Shown here: positions 18,573 through 27,563 of the stretch, in pieces
Numbering within the stretch: the first letter of the stretch is position 1
Layout of the letters: the number at the start of each line of letters is the position of its first letter
Source: Clostridia bacterium
Lineage (GTDB): Bacteria > Bacillota > Clostridia > Oscillospirales > CAG-272
Length of the DNA stretch: 64,000 nucleotides
Direction: 5' to 3'
NCBI GenBank assembly: GCA_017464565.1
Contig: JAFTZH010000054.1
Span: 21,569-85,568 of the forward strand
Program-made: the position numbers and the translations under genes
The notes under the pieces: model-generated
Told to the model about the DNA's origin: nothing
Databases searched by the model: none
Seen by the model: the letters and a program-made list of their open reading frames with translations, nothing else

Positions 18573-20765
18573 TCAATTTTTCGCGTCGGGGTCTATTGTT
18601 TCAAGAGCGAAGAAGCGTTGAGCGTCGTTTATAAATTTCTGAACTCTGCTTGAGAGGACGTAGAAATTTCCGTTTCCGTTTATAGTGATATAAGCTTTAC
18701 GCTTTGAGTCGGGAATGGAATAGAATTTATATTCCGACGTTTCGTCTTTGCTGTTCGTGATAGTTATAGTGAGCAGCCAATTCTCGTCGGTTACGATAGC
18801 GCTTTCCTCCTCATCGGTAACCTCGTAAGAGTTTTCAATCGACGAGGCAATCATAGTCTGGAAGAATTTCCTGAAAAGGCTGGTAGCGTAACGAACGTAT
18901 TCGGCTATTACCTCGTCATTGGAGTTGGTAACCGTAACCGCGTCTGCCGTTACGTAAACTCTCGTTCCGTCGGCGCAGGGGATATATCCCGATACCACGC
19001 GAACCTGTGAGCCGAGCTTATTGTAGGCGTAATAAGCGGTATCAATGGTAAGCTTGGTTCCACTGCTGTCGTACGCGTTTATAGCCGACGTGGTTATTTC
19101 CCATATCAGACCGTCCTTGTCAATTACGGTCAGAGACGAGAAAGTATTGACCGAGTTTCCGTTTGAATCGGACGCGATTACCTCAAGGCGATCGGAATTC
19201 GTTCCGTTGCTCTGACTGCTCTTTGAGTTGTCAAGGTCAAAGGTTGCCGAGTAATTCGGGGAGGCAAGCGTAACCTCTTCACAATAAGCTATGTTGAGAT
19301 ATATATAGGTCTGATTTATCCATTTAAGCGAGTTCCAATTGAGAAATTCAAGGCTATAGCCTTCTATCTCGACTATCATATCGTACGAGTAAGCGAAATC
19401 GTAGCCTTTATCGGTTTTAACGTATACGAGGGTGTATGCGTAATAGTTTCCGTCCTCGTTCTTATCGCTTATAAGCACGCGCTGCTGTATGGTGCTTTCG
19501 TATTCACCGTCGTCGTCCAATAAATCAAAATCAAAGGTCATAATATATTTGGACGCAAGCTCTACCGTAGTCTTACCGTTTTCATCGGTCGATTCCTTTG
19601 CCAATCCGTATTTAAGAAGGTCGGAGTCGGTAGGTGAAAGCTTCGTTACTCCCACGAACGCCGTGTCGTAAAGGGCGTACAGCGCGGTGTTTATATTGTC
19701 CGAGTCGGGAGTATATCCGTCAAGGGTTTCCGCCGTGAAAACGTAGGGGAAGTTTGCTTCTATCGTGTTTTCACGAAGAGAGAGGTCTATATAGGAGAAT
19801 CCGACCACTTGCTCGTAACCGTTCTCCGACTCCGCGTTTTCTCTTATTATAGAGAAGTTCTCAACGTCGAAATAGTTATTCATACTCATCGGATATACTA
19901 TCTGAGGCGTTACGAAGGTTTCTATCGGCTGGAGCAGAGTGTCTCCGACGGTCGTTGAGAGAACGTATACCGCGTCCCGCTTTTCCTCAACGCCGTTTTC
20001 CATATTGACGTACTGAACGTAATATCCTCCTCCCGTTACGAGCATATCGCCGATAATTACCTTATGCTTGTTTCCGCTCGTGTCGGTTAGTATATAATAG
20101 GCGGGCATATAGGCGTATTCCTCGCCGTCCTCGTCGACTCTCATTTCGCTGACGAGTCCGTATTCGGTGTATTCTCCATTCGCGTCTTTAATCGGGTCTT
20201 GTATCTTCCTGGTGGTGAGCGTATATCCCGCCGTTACGTATAGGGAAGCGAATAATTCTTGATCGAATGATACAAGCGGAGAACCCTTGATAATAAAATC
20301 GCAGGAATCGTCTACCGTATTCTTTTCAACGTTATATCTGACAAAGGTGAAGCTTCCTTCGTCGTTTACAACCTCGATAGAACGAATATTTTTCTTTTCT
20401 ATATTGGGGAACATAAGGATTCTGGAGTTATGTCCGACCTCCTCGGTACCTTCGGTATCGACTATGGCGACTATCTCGTATTCTCCCGTTTCGCTGTCAA
20501 GGTCTATAAGAGTGCCGCTTGCGGTAACGTAGTATCCGTACTCATCGTCCACGTCAAGCTCGATACCGTCGGTATCGTATATCGAGTAGCTTCCGTCCTT
20601 ATATTTTATTATATATTTCGTGTCGTCCACGTCGTAAATCGTTTCGGTTTTTACGAAATAATTGACGAATATAAGGGTCGGAATGAGAAGCACGATGAAA
20701 GCGGATATAGCAATAATTGCTATCTTACGCCTTTTCAGTAAAGTGCTTTTTTGTTTTTCAATCAT
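18573..20765 (-). CDS. DUF4340-type protein of the Gld-like ABC operon
   Basis: 730 residues. A basic N-terminus and one membrane helix (about 13-35) anchor a large, beta-rich extracytoplasmic part containing repeated DTKYIIKYKDGSYSIYD-like segments. This is the layout of DUF4340 proteins encoded beside GldG/ABC-2 systems. Its start overlaps the GldG-like gene by 4 bases, so the two are translationally coupled. The cargo of the complex is unknown. It is much longer than the usual 300-450 residues of the family. Confidence 0.75.
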   Translation of the reverse strand: MIEKQKSTLLKRRKIAIIAISAFIVLLIPTLIFVNYFVKTETIYDVDDTKYIIKYKDGSYSIYDTDGIELDVDDEYGYYVTASGTLIDLDSETGEYEIVAIVDTEGTEEVGHNSRILMFPNIEKKNIRSIEVVNDEGSFTFVRYNVEKNTVDDSCDFIIKGSPLVSFDQELFASLYVTAGYTLTTRKIQDPIKDANGEYTEYGLVSEMRVDEDGEEYAYMPAYYILTDTSGNKHKVIIGDMLVTGGGYYVQYVNMENGVEEKRDAVYVLSTTVGDTLLQPIETFVTPQIVYPMSMNNYFDVENFSIIRENAESENGYEQVVGFSYIDLSLRENTIEANFPYVFTAETLDGYTPDSDNINTALYALYDTAFVGVTKLSPTDSDLLKYGLAKESTDENGKTTVELASKYIMTFDFDLLDDDGEYESTIQQRVLISDKNEDGNYYAYTLVYVKTDKGYDFAYSYDMIVEIEGYSLEFLNWNSLKWINQTYIYLNIAYCEEVTLASPNYSATFDLDNSKSSQSNGTNSDRLEVIASDSNGNSVNTFSSLTVIDKDGLIWEITTSAINAYDSSGTKLTIDTAYYAYNKLGSQVRVVSGYIPCADGTRVYVTADAVTVTNSNDEVIAEYVRYATSLFRKFFQTMIASSIENSYEVTDEEESAIVTDENWLLTITITNSKDETSEYKFYSIPDSKRKAYITINGNGNFYVLSSRVQKFINDAQRFFALETIDPDAKN

Positions 20766-22456
20766 TTGTTCTTTCTCCTGATTAATACGACGGCACCCGC
20801 GACGACAGCGGCAACCACGGGTACTACGGTAAGTACTATGGTGTATTGCGTCGTTTCGGCAGTGGTTATGCTGTCTATGGTATAATCGGCAAACGGTTTG
20901 AATTCAAGTCCTACGGGAACCGGCTCACGTCCTATCGCGCGGCAGGCGGAGAGCAGAAGATCAGTGTTGCCGTAGGCTGAGGATTGAAGCAGTGCCTCGC
21001 TCGCAAAGTCTGTTGAACCGCAGGCTATAACGTAAGACGCTTCGTTTACCGTGGTGTAGTTGGATTCCTGGGTAGTTCTGTCCTCTCTGGATATCGTCAT
21101 AAGGGCGAGGGGATTTTGTTCGGTCGCTTTCGCTACCTCGTAGCCTCCCGCCTCAGCCGTCGCGTTCTCGCTCGTTACGAAGAGATTGAATACCGAGCGC
21201 GATACTCCGTTAGAGTAGTACGAACCGTAATCGTACTGGTCGGTCTCGTCGTCCTCGTTGGTATAATGGGTTAGCTCGTAGGTGTCGGAGAGAGAGATTG
21301 ACATAGCGTTCTGGAAAATGACTTTCTTGGGATAGGGAACGCTTCTCATATCCTCGGTGAGTGAGCCGCCCAGACCGTAATCCACGTATTCGGATACTAT
21401 CGTAAATCCGTCGGTGGTGAGGGCTTGCGAGGTATCTCTTACGTGATAGCTTTCGCCGTTTTCGTTTCTGTCAAACGCTATGCCCCATTCCTCGAGATAT
21501 TCCTCAAATTTAGGCATAGGCTTTGCGTCGGGAGACATAAATACCATAAGGGAGTTGGTACCGTCAAGGAAAGCGTCGAGCTTGTCTATCTCGTCAACCT
21601 CGTAAATACCGTTGCTTACTTCAAAGTCCGAGTTCGGATTGAAAACGACGATAAGTCTGCAATCCTCGGGTATCTCGTCTTCCGAGAGGTCAATCTCTTG
21701 TATAAGATATCCCGCGTCGATAAGTGTGTTGGCGAAAGCCAAGTCATCAATTTGCTCACCGTGGTTAGTGGTAAAGCAAGCGATGGGGGATTCGGCTCTC
21801 GTTACGGCAAGGATACCCGCCGTAAATTTCTTTTCGCCGTCGTACGCCCACGGCGCCTCGTCGTCTGACGAGTCGAAGGTAAAGAAGTTTCTGAGGCTGT
21901 ATACTCTGAATTCGGTGCCGAATTCAAGAATAACGTTGGTAGTCGTGATAGTAGAGGTAGAGGTTACCTTATACTTTGATACTGCCGAGGGATTTCTGTA
22001 AATGTTGTAATTGGTTATTTTTATATGGTCGGGGAATTCATTCTGAAGCTCAAGAGCCGTGTTATAAACGTATCTCTGTGACGACTCGCTCTGTATCGTG
22101 TCGATTTCATCGCAGAAGATTATGTTTATATAAAGGTTTTCGTCGCGGTAGTTTTCGTCTCCCTCGGAAAGACCGTTCTCTTCGTTGTACGCCTTGTTTT
22201 CGGCACGCACCTTGTTTACCATTTCTATCGGGGATTCGCTGTCAAACTCCTCGTCTCCGCTGCGAATAAGCTCTATACACTCGTCGGAGAGGGTGTAGAG
22301 AAGGTCGGGAGTCATATCCACGTACCATAAAAATTTCGTTGAAAGCGCCGAGAATATTACGTTTACGATTATTACGACGGCGATGATGAGCGCTGTGAGT
22401 GCCGCCGTTACGCCTCCATATCGGAGCTTACGGCTGTTTACAGATGTTTTTCTCAT
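20762..22456 (-). CDS. GldG-like ABC transporter auxiliary protein
   Basis: 564 residues. The N-terminal helix (about 15-38) is followed by the typical LWYVDMTPDLLYTLSDECIELI segment. A large exterior domain contains FTTNHGEQIDDLAFANTLIDAGYLIQEIDL and MVFMSPDAKP, like the ABC_transp_aux domain. The protein ends with a second helix and RRKNK. The order ATPase-permease-GldG-DUF4340 is found in many non-gliding Clostridia, so gliding motility should not be assumed. Confidence 0.82.
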   Translation of the reverse strand: MRKTSVNSRKLRYGGVTAALTALIIAVVIIVNVIFSALSTKFLWYVDMTPDLLYTLSDECIELIRSGDEEFDSESPIEMVNKVRAENKAYNEENGLSEGDENYRDENLYINIIFCDEIDTIQSESSQRYVYNTALELQNEFPDHIKITNYNIYRNPSAVSKYKVTSTSTITTTNVILEFGTEFRVYSLRNFFTFDSSDDEAPWAYDGEKKFTAGILAVTRAESPIACFTTNHGEQIDDLAFANTLIDAGYLIQEIDLSEDEIPEDCRLIVVFNPNSDFEVSNGIYEVDEIDKLDAFLDGTNSLMVFMSPDAKPMPKFEEYLEEWGIAFDRNENGESYHVRDTSQALTTDGFTIVSEYVDYGLGGSLTEDMRSVPYPKKVIFQNAMSISLSDTYELTHYTNEDDETDQYDYGSYYSNGVSRSVFNLFVTSENATAEAGGYEVAKATEQNPLALMTISREDRTTQESNYTTVNEASYVIACGSTDFASEALLQSSAYGNTDLLLSACRAIGREPVPVGLEFKPFADYTIDSITTAETTQYTIVLTVVPVVAAVVAGAVVLIRRKNK

Positions 22457-22480
22457 TATTTTAATACCTGCCTTTCCGTA

Positions 22481-23227
22481 TCAGCCCCAGCGGCGCTTGT
22501 CGTATACGCGCACCGTGAGAAGAAGGAATACTCCCGTAAGCGAGAGATAATATAGTATCGCGGCAAAGTCGATATATCCGTTTGCGAAAGCGGAGAAGCG
22601 GCTGAGAACGCATATCCAGTCGATAACGAATCTTATCGCGTAAATGTCGATATACTCGTTTACTATGTTAAGAAGAAGCATTACCACGATTATCGAAATA
22701 GTTATAACGGCGGCGGCAAGCTGGTTTTCGGTAAGAGAGGATACGAACATACCGATAGCGATGAACGCGGTTCCTATAAGGAAAACGCCTATCAGACAGC
22801 CTACTATCTGCGCCGTGGAGGGACCTATGTGAGACGACGCGTAATCCTGCGCCGCTCTTTCTTCATTCGCGTATGAATAAAGAGGGAAGAAGTTTATGCA
22901 GGACGCGAGAAGCGTTCCGGCAAAGAGAGTCAGCGCCGCTAAAAACTTTCCGAGCACCATTCCCCAGATAGAGACGGGAGCGGTGAGGAGAAGCTGTTCG
23001 GTGCGAAGCTTTTTTTCCTCCGCAAAGAGCTTCATCGTAAGAAGCGGAATAAGTATTATAAACGCGAATATAAGCATCGTGAAATACGACGACGTATTGT
23101 AGCTTTGAGAGGCGAGCGTCGTGTAGCAGAGCATAAGAGCCGCTGCGGCAAGGAATACGCCCACGTAAACGTATCCGATAGCGTTTATGAAATACGAGCG
23201 TAATTCTTTTTTGTAAATTGCAATCAT
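22481..23227 (-). CDS. ABC-2 type permease, GldF-like
   Basis: 248 residues with six predicted membrane segments. MIAIYKKELRSYF at the N-terminus and FAEEKKLRTEQLLLTAPVSIWGMVLGKF between helices are typical of ABC-2 permeases of the GldF/NosY group. It sits 59 bases after the ATPase gene and 24 bases before the GldG-like gene. Confidence 0.87.
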   Translation of the reverse strand: MIAIYKKELRSYFINAIGYVYVGVFLAAAALMLCYTTLASQSYNTSSYFTMLIFAFIILIPLLTMKLFAEEKKLRTEQLLLTAPVSIWGMVLGKFLAALTLFAGTLLASCINFFPLYSYANEERAAQDYASSHIGPSTAQIVGCLIGVFLIGTAFIAIGMFVSSLTENQLAAAVITISIIVVMLLLNIVNEYIDIYAIRFVIDWICVLSRFSAFANGYIDFAAILYYLSLTGVFLLLTVRVYDKRRWG

Positions 23228-23286
23228 TTTATTTTTACCGCCGAGGGTTTCCCGGCAAAGCTCCTTTCTTAATTTGAGGCTATCCT

Positions 23287-24372
23287 TTATTTTTTATAGT
23301 CGTTGTCGTCGTCAAAGAGTCCCGAAAATTCGGAATCGTTCTTTTTCGATTTAGCGATAATACTTTCCGCGACCTCGGATTCGATATTGCTCTTTTGACG
23401 TTTTGACTTTTGAGAGTGCCGTTCATATCGGTTTTTAGCCGAGGTCTGATCGACGATGGTTATAAATATGTCCTCAAGATTCATTCCGAGAGCTTCTATA
23501 CCTATAAGCGGCCATTTCTTTTCGGCAAGCGTGTAGAAAAGCGTTTTTCTTACGTCTATACCGACCTCGCTCTCTATCATATAGGTGTAAGCGTCTCCGT
23601 CGCGCTGTGAGAGCAGCTCGGCGTATACGATACCCGGCTTCGATTTGAGCATAGCGAGAACCTCCTTCTGAGGACCGCATATCTTTACGTTGAAGCGGCG
23701 GTTGTTTTCAACCGCGCGGGTTATGTTTTCGGTAAGCTCGTCCGCCACTATTTTGCCTTTGTTTATGATAATGATACGGTCGCATACCGCCTGTACCTCC
23801 TGCAGAATGTGCGTCGAGAGGATAACCGTGTGGTCGCGTCCGAGAGTACGGATAAGGTTTCTGACCTCGATTATCTGCTTGGGGTCAAGACCTACGGTAG
23901 GTTCGTCAAAGATTATTACCTCGGGGCTTCCTATAAGCGCCTGAGCTATACCCACTCTCTGCTTGTAGCCCTTTGAGAGATGCTTGATAACTCTCTTATA
24001 TACGTCGGTTATCTTAACCACGTCGCATATCTCGGCAAGGTGCTTGTCCCTGTTGAGCTTACAGCCCTTGAGGTCGTAGTTGAAGATGAGGTATTCCTCG
24101 ACTGTCATATCGAGGTAGAGCGGGGGCTGCTCGGGAAGATAACCTATGTGCTTTTTGGCTTCGAGAGGGTTGTCAAGAATATCGAGTCCCGCCACCGAGA
24201 CGTTTCCCGAGGTGGCCGAGAGATATCCCGTGAGAATATTCATCGTCGTACTTTTTCCCGCGCCGTTAGGCCCGAGCAGACCGACGATTTCACCCTTTTT
24301 GACTTCAAAGCTGATATCATCCACGGCACAGTTGGGTCCGTAATTTTTTACAAGATGATCAATTTTTATCAT
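23287..24372 (-). CDS. ABC transporter ATP-binding protein, GldA-like
   Basis: 361 residues. Walker A GPNGAGKS near residue 35, Q-loop YLPEQPPLY, signature LSKGYKQRVG, Walker B VIIFDEPTVGLD and the switch His in LSTHIL are all intact. After the usual end (near VDQTS) there is a 45-residue basic then acidic tail, ending LFDDDNDYKK, not common in the family. It is first in the four-gene operon, powering export or organisation of an unknown surface component. Confidence 0.88.
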   Translation of the reverse strand: MIKIDHLVKNYGPNCAVDDISFEVKKGEIVGLLGPNGAGKSTTMNILTGYLSATSGNVSVAGLDILDNPLEAKKHIGYLPEQPPLYLDMTVEEYLIFNYDLKGCKLNRDKHLAEICDVVKITDVYKRVIKHLSKGYKQRVGIAQALIGSPEVIIFDEPTVGLDPKQIIEVRNLIRTLGRDHTVILSTHILQEVQAVCDRIIIINKGKIVADELTENITRAVENNRRFNVKICGPQKEVLAMLKSKPGIVYAELLSQRDGDAYTYMIESEVGIDVRKTLFYTLAEKKWPLIGIEALGMNLEDIFITIVDQTSAKNRYERHSQKSKRQKSNIESEVAESIIAKSKKNDSEFSGLFDDDNDYKK

Positions 24373-24449
24373 AATGAGGCGTTGGTCCTTTCATAATTTT
24401 TCAAAGTAAAAAATACAGGTATATAAATTTACCTAAATATACATAATAT

Positions 24450-24458
24450 ATTATATCA
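24450..24458 (-). promoter_or_regulatory. Possible extended -10 promoter of the ABC operon
   Basis: Minus strand TGA directly followed by TATAAT at 24455-24450, about 80 bases before the ATPase start. No good -35 box at 17 bases; a weak TTCACA lies further upstream. Confidence 0.4.
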
Positions 24459-24552
24459 TATATATATAAACAAAATGTGAACGCGGAGGCTTTTTAACCA
24501 ATTTTATTGTGTTTTTTCTGTGTTATTTGTGTGAGGGATATAAAGAGAGAAT

Positions 24553-24580
24553 GGCTCTCCGCGATTTTTTGCGGAGAGCC
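24553..24580 (-). terminator. Hairpin after the hypothetical gene
   Basis: A perfect 10-bp stem GGCTCTCCGC/GCGGAGAGCC with an 8-base loop, 19 bases after the stop of the 24599-25846 gene. The following T-run is weak. Confidence 0.6.
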
Positions 24581-24598
24581 GAATTGTTGCGGCAGATT

Positions 24599-25846
24599 TT
24601 ATCCCATTAAAGATACCGCGTGCTCCTCGGACAGCTCGATAGAGCCGAGAATGAGCATATAGAGATATATCGTTTCTTTTCTTACGCTTTCTATCGTGTT
24701 TTTATCGTTCAGCTTTTCCTTGTGCAGATAGCCGTTTCTGTATTTTCTTCGCCAATCGGATATCTGCGATTTGAGGTATATGACGACGAATTCCTTATTG
24801 TCTCCGAAAACATCTCTGAAAAGATCGAGGTTTTCCGGTTCGGCAAAGAATTGCTCAAGTGAGCCGAGAGCCTTGTTCAGCGAGTCGTAATTCTCTTCGG
24901 CAATAATTTTGTTTTTTAGCTTTCTGCCGTTGCCGAGCAGGCGGATAACGTCCCAAAGAAGCTGTTCGATAGATTTCAAATACCCCGAAACTATAAAGGT
25001 GTTGTCCAAATCCTTCAGGGTGAAGTATTTTTTATACAGCCATTCCGACGTAATAAAGGATTCGGCAAAGTCGCCGTTTCCGACGAGAAGCTTATACAGC
25101 TTCTTATCCCGAAAGCTGTTTAATATTTCACGAAAAGAGTTATCATCAAGCTCGGCGCCGGCGCAAAGACTTTTTTCGTCTTTGACAGCTGAATAATCGA
25201 AGCTTTCAAGCTCCGAAAGAAGATTTTCTCTCAATATCAGTCTGTTTTTTGAGCTGCATATCTCGGTAATCTGATAACCTATGACCTCGTGCATCTCCTC
25301 CCTGAAACCGTTCATTGAGTTTAAAAATTTCAGCTTTTCCTCATATCCGAAAAGCATTTCGATAAGTTCCTCAAACAGCAGAACTTCTATATTTACCCGA
25401 GGGTTGAACTTTTGCGCTCGGAGCGTGAAATTGCGGAGACTTTCCTGTGCGGCGACGCTGTCTTTCAATAAGAAAACTATCAGCAAAGGCTGTCCCGTTT
25501 CTTCCTGCCTGTTCAGATAAGCCTTGAGCTTTCCCGAATCAAAGCCCGACGGTGAGGTTTTGAAATCCAAGGCGGTAGACCTGCCGTTTATATTTATAGT
25601 CATATCGAATAGGTTTTCGATTGATATATTGGTATTATGAGCCTTGCAGAGATTTACTATCAGCCTATCGACGTTTCGCAGAATAGTCATCTCAAAATTT
25701 CTCAATATTTTGATGTATAATTTATCGTTTGTACTTTTGATGTCGAATAAAGCTTCGGGCGCGTTTATGCGCTCCCGTACTATCGTCATATCTCTTTCAC
25801 GCTCAAGCTCGTCAAGGAGCCGTTTCTTGAACTCCGCGTATATCAT
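24599..25846 (-). CDS. Hypothetical protein with possible PD-(D/E)XK-like and HEPN-like motifs
   Basis: 415 residues, not recognised as a named family. Two motifs stand out. STALDFKTS at 90-98, with D94 and K96 after a beta-strand and D81 before it, resembles the D-X-K part of a PD-(D/E)XK nuclease. Near the C-terminus RNGYLH (R370 to H375) fits the HEPN RNase motif R-X4-6-H, between predicted helices (VSGYLKSIEQLLWDVI and ETIYLYMLILGSIEL). If both hold, it could be a single-gene defence or RNA-cleaving effector; this is inference. It is monocistronic, with its own promoter and hairpin, in the accessory island beside ssrA. No signal peptide or membrane helix. Confidence 0.6.
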   Translation of the reverse strand: MIYAEFKKRLLDELERERDMTIVRERINAPEALFDIKSTNDKLYIKILRNFEMTILRNVDRLIVNLCKAHNTNISIENLFDMTININGRSTALDFKTSPSGFDSGKLKAYLNRQEETGQPLLIVFLLKDSVAAQESLRNFTLRAQKFNPRVNIEVLLFEELIEMLFGYEEKLKFLNSMNGFREEMHEVIGYQITEICSSKNRLILRENLLSELESFDYSAVKDEKSLCAGAELDDNSFREILNSFRDKKLYKLLVGNGDFAESFITSEWLYKKYFTLKDLDNTFIVSGYLKSIEQLLWDVIRLLGNGRKLKNKIIAEENYDSLNKALGSLEQFFAEPENLDLFRDVFGDNKEFVVIYLKSQISDWRRKYRNGYLHKEKLNDKNTIESVRKETIYLYMLILGSIELSEEHAVSLMG

Positions 25847-25874
25847 AAAAATCCTCGCTCAAAATCTTTTTTTC

Positions 25875-25903
25875 ATTATAGCATATATTTCGTCAAAACT
25901 CAA
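25875..25903 (-). promoter_or_regulatory. Promoter of the 24599-25846 gene
   Basis: Minus strand TTGAGT (25898-25903), 17 bases ending TGC, then a perfect TATAAT (25875-25880): a -35 plus extended -10. It is about 30 bases before the start codon. Confidence 0.75.
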
Positions 25904-26009
25904 TCTTTTTGTTTGGATATGTGTGAAAGTATAAAAAGATATTTTCCGTCATTTCGTCATAGAGTTAAACTCTCGCGCTTCTTCACAAATTTTTTATTAT
26001 CGCTTTGGA

Positions 26010-26471
26010 TCATCTGTGAAACAAATCACCCCGCTTTTTCTTCTTGATACCAAACCGGAAGATCGAGAATCCGCCGAGTCCGACCACTGCCGCCGCAACC
26101 TGTTCCGCGGTGCCGTCAGTGTATTATATCCGTCGTAGCAAATGGCATCAACGTAAGTATCTTCGGTACGGTAAATACTTGCGGCTCTTAAAATAACCGT
26201 GGGTTTCTCTCTGCATCGGTCTCTATCTTGACGGTGTAGTTGTCGGCATTTGCATCCTCAAAGCTCACCGCACCGTTTCATCCGTTATAGTGTAAACGGG
26301 CTCCATGTTTTTTGAAAGTGCAATTGAATTTCCCGCGATAACAAGCACCTCTTTATCGTCCTCGGCAGCACTTGCTCAGATCGTGCCGATTCCAACCAGT
26401 CCGCATAATATGATCGCGCACGTCAAAAGGGATGTAATGATTATTTTTAATGATGTTGTTTTTGTTTTCAT
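26010..26471 (-). pseudogene. Decayed gene for a signal-peptide surface protein
   Basis: From ATG 26471 the minus strand encodes a clear signal peptide (MKTKTTSLKIIITSLLTCAI then more hydrophobic residues). It is interrupted by TGA after GIGTI and continues ASAAEDDKEVLVIAGNSIAL. At least two further frame changes join segments such as SFEDANADNYTVKIET and TVILRAASIYRTEDTYVDAI to a C-terminal hydrophobic segment, VAAAVVGLGGFSIFRFG, with a KKKKR tail. That is the layout of an exported, membrane-anchored surface protein. TGA recoding is excluded because intact neighbours end in TGA and frameshifts are also needed. A sequencing error cannot explain all lesions. Confidence 0.7.
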
Positions 26472-26502
26472 TTTGTTTTCTCCAAATAGGATTAATATAG
26501 CT

Positions 26503-26532
26503 TGTGTTGTATGGTTGCGTTAGCAAGCATAC
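26503..26532. repeat. Inverted repeat upstream of the pseudogene
   Basis: GTTGTATG and CATACAAC pair around TTGC-GTTA-GCAA, giving a 12-bp stem with one mismatch. A smaller hairpin (CAAGGG/CCCTTG) with a T-run on the plus strand follows. It may be an old operator or terminator between the tetR stop and the pseudogene. Confidence 0.5.
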
Positions 26533-26569
26533 AACAAGGGCTATCCCTTGGCTTTTTTATATAAATCAA

Positions 26570-27286
26570 TTATTTTTTCATTTTTTCTTTCGCATATTTT
26601 TGCACCTCATCAAGCGCGTGCGCATTCGTTTCGGTTACGTACCTCTTGAAATCGGCATACACCTTTTTTCCGATTGCTCGGTAGTCCATCGCAAGCACCT
26701 TTTCGAGTTTCGTTTTTCGGACATCTTCGGGAACACCAAAGAGCATCATAATGGTATCGAGTGCTCCCTCTATTCTATGCTCAACAGATGCGGAATGCTC
26801 GGTATTCGACAAGGTAGCGTATTCGATGCCCGAAATAAGCGCCTCGGCTTCGATGAATTTCTCATCGTCCCAGCCCTCGGTGTACTCGGCGAACACCTGC
26901 TTGATTTTCTCCACGTCGTTGGTGCGTATGAGGTCAAGCGGAATTTGATGAGCGTATGCCGCCACAAAGAAGTCCTGCATTTGCGGTATTTCCTCTCCGA
27001 CCGCAACCATTGTGGTAAGCTCAAGGCAGTACGCGAGAAGTGAGCTTTTTCCCTCGTCCGTTGCGTTTTCCATCTCTCTCCACTGGAAATCGCACATCAT
27101 TTTCACGATATCCGCAAGAATGTGTTCTTTCGTGGGGAAATAAAAGGTCAGGTTACCTGTGCTGATATTTGCCTTTTTGCATAGCTCGGTTGCCGTCGTC
27201 TTGGAAAATCCGTTCTCAAAGAACAATTCCGATGCCGATTTGATGATGATTGCTTTCGTTGGCGTGGGTTTGCGCCTTCCTGCCAA
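26570..27286 (-). CDS. TetR/AcrR family transcriptional regulator
   Basis: About 238 residues. The N-terminal helix-turn-helix runs TKAIIIKSASELFFENGFSKTTATELCKKANISTGNLTFYFPTK in shortened form (positions about 9-53), the standard TetR DNA-binding domain, followed by a divergent ligand-binding domain. TTG 27286 is preferred over ATG 27307 because GGGAGG lies 7 bases upstream of it and the protein then starts MAGRRKP, typical of the family. It has a good promoter with two matching palindromic sites, so it is probably autoregulated. No intact target gene lies next to it; the adjacent gene is decayed. Confidence 0.88.
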   Translation of the reverse strand: MAGRRKPTPTKAIIIKSASELFFENGFSKTTATELCKKANISTGNLTFYFPTKEHILADIVKMMCDFQWREMENATDEGKSSLLAYCLELTTMVAVGEEIPQMQDFFVAAYAHQIPLDLIRTNDVEKIKQVFAEYTEGWDDEKFIEAEALISGIEYATLSNTEHSASVEHRIEGALDTIMMLFGVPEDVRKTKLEKVLAMDYRAIGKKVYADFKRYVTETNAHALDEVQKYAKEKMKK

Positions 27287-27333
27287 ATTGATCCCTCCCT
27301 TGTTCAAGCATGGATGTTTTTATTACTTTATAT

Positions 27334-27348
27334 TTGGAATTTTCCTAA
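27334..27348. promoter_or_regulatory. Putative TetR operator 1
   Basis: TTGGAATTTTCCTAA, a near-palindrome around GGAA/TTCC, lies immediately downstream of and touching the -10 box of the tetR promoter. It differs at one base from operator 2. Confidence 0.6.
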
Positions 27349-27376
27349 TTATAGCATGTTCTAAAAAGAAATACAA
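27348..27376 (-). promoter_or_regulatory. Promoter of tetR
   Basis: Minus strand TTGTAT (27371-27376), 17 bases ending TGC, TATAAT (27348-27353). It is flanked by the two 15-base operator-like sites. Confidence 0.75.
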
Positions 27377-27395
27377 GTAGTTTTGATGAATGCTT

Positions 27396-27410
27396 TTGGA
27401 AATTTCCTAA
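27396..27410. promoter_or_regulatory. Putative TetR operator 2
   Basis: TTGGAAATTTCCTAA, with a 10-base perfect palindrome GGAAATTTCC, lies 20 bases upstream of the -35 box. The centres of the two sites are 62 bases apart, about six helical turns. Confidence 0.6.
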
Positions 27411-27563
27411 TAATTTTTTGAAATAAAAAGCACAGAGTTTTTTCTGTGCGCGTTTCGTTTTATTCGATTTTGACTCTGACGGGAGTTCGAGTCTATTCAG
27501 TATCGGAAAATACCCATTTTTCATCTGCAAAATCGAACATAAAATTTCGCCCTCAAAAAGCGA

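Noticed and set aside
18573..24372. Gliding motility locus
   Set aside because: Only the ABC part resembles Gld proteins; no SprA, SprB, GldK-N or other gliding genes are present and the organism appears Gram-positive.
26010..26471. TGA recoded as Trp to keep the surface-protein frame open
   Set aside because: Several intact genes in the window, such as ftsK and livF, end in TGA, and the frame also needs at least two frameshifts.
27470..27500. tRNA T-arm-like GGGAGTTCGAGTC
   Set aside because: No acceptor, D or anticodon arms could be found around it.
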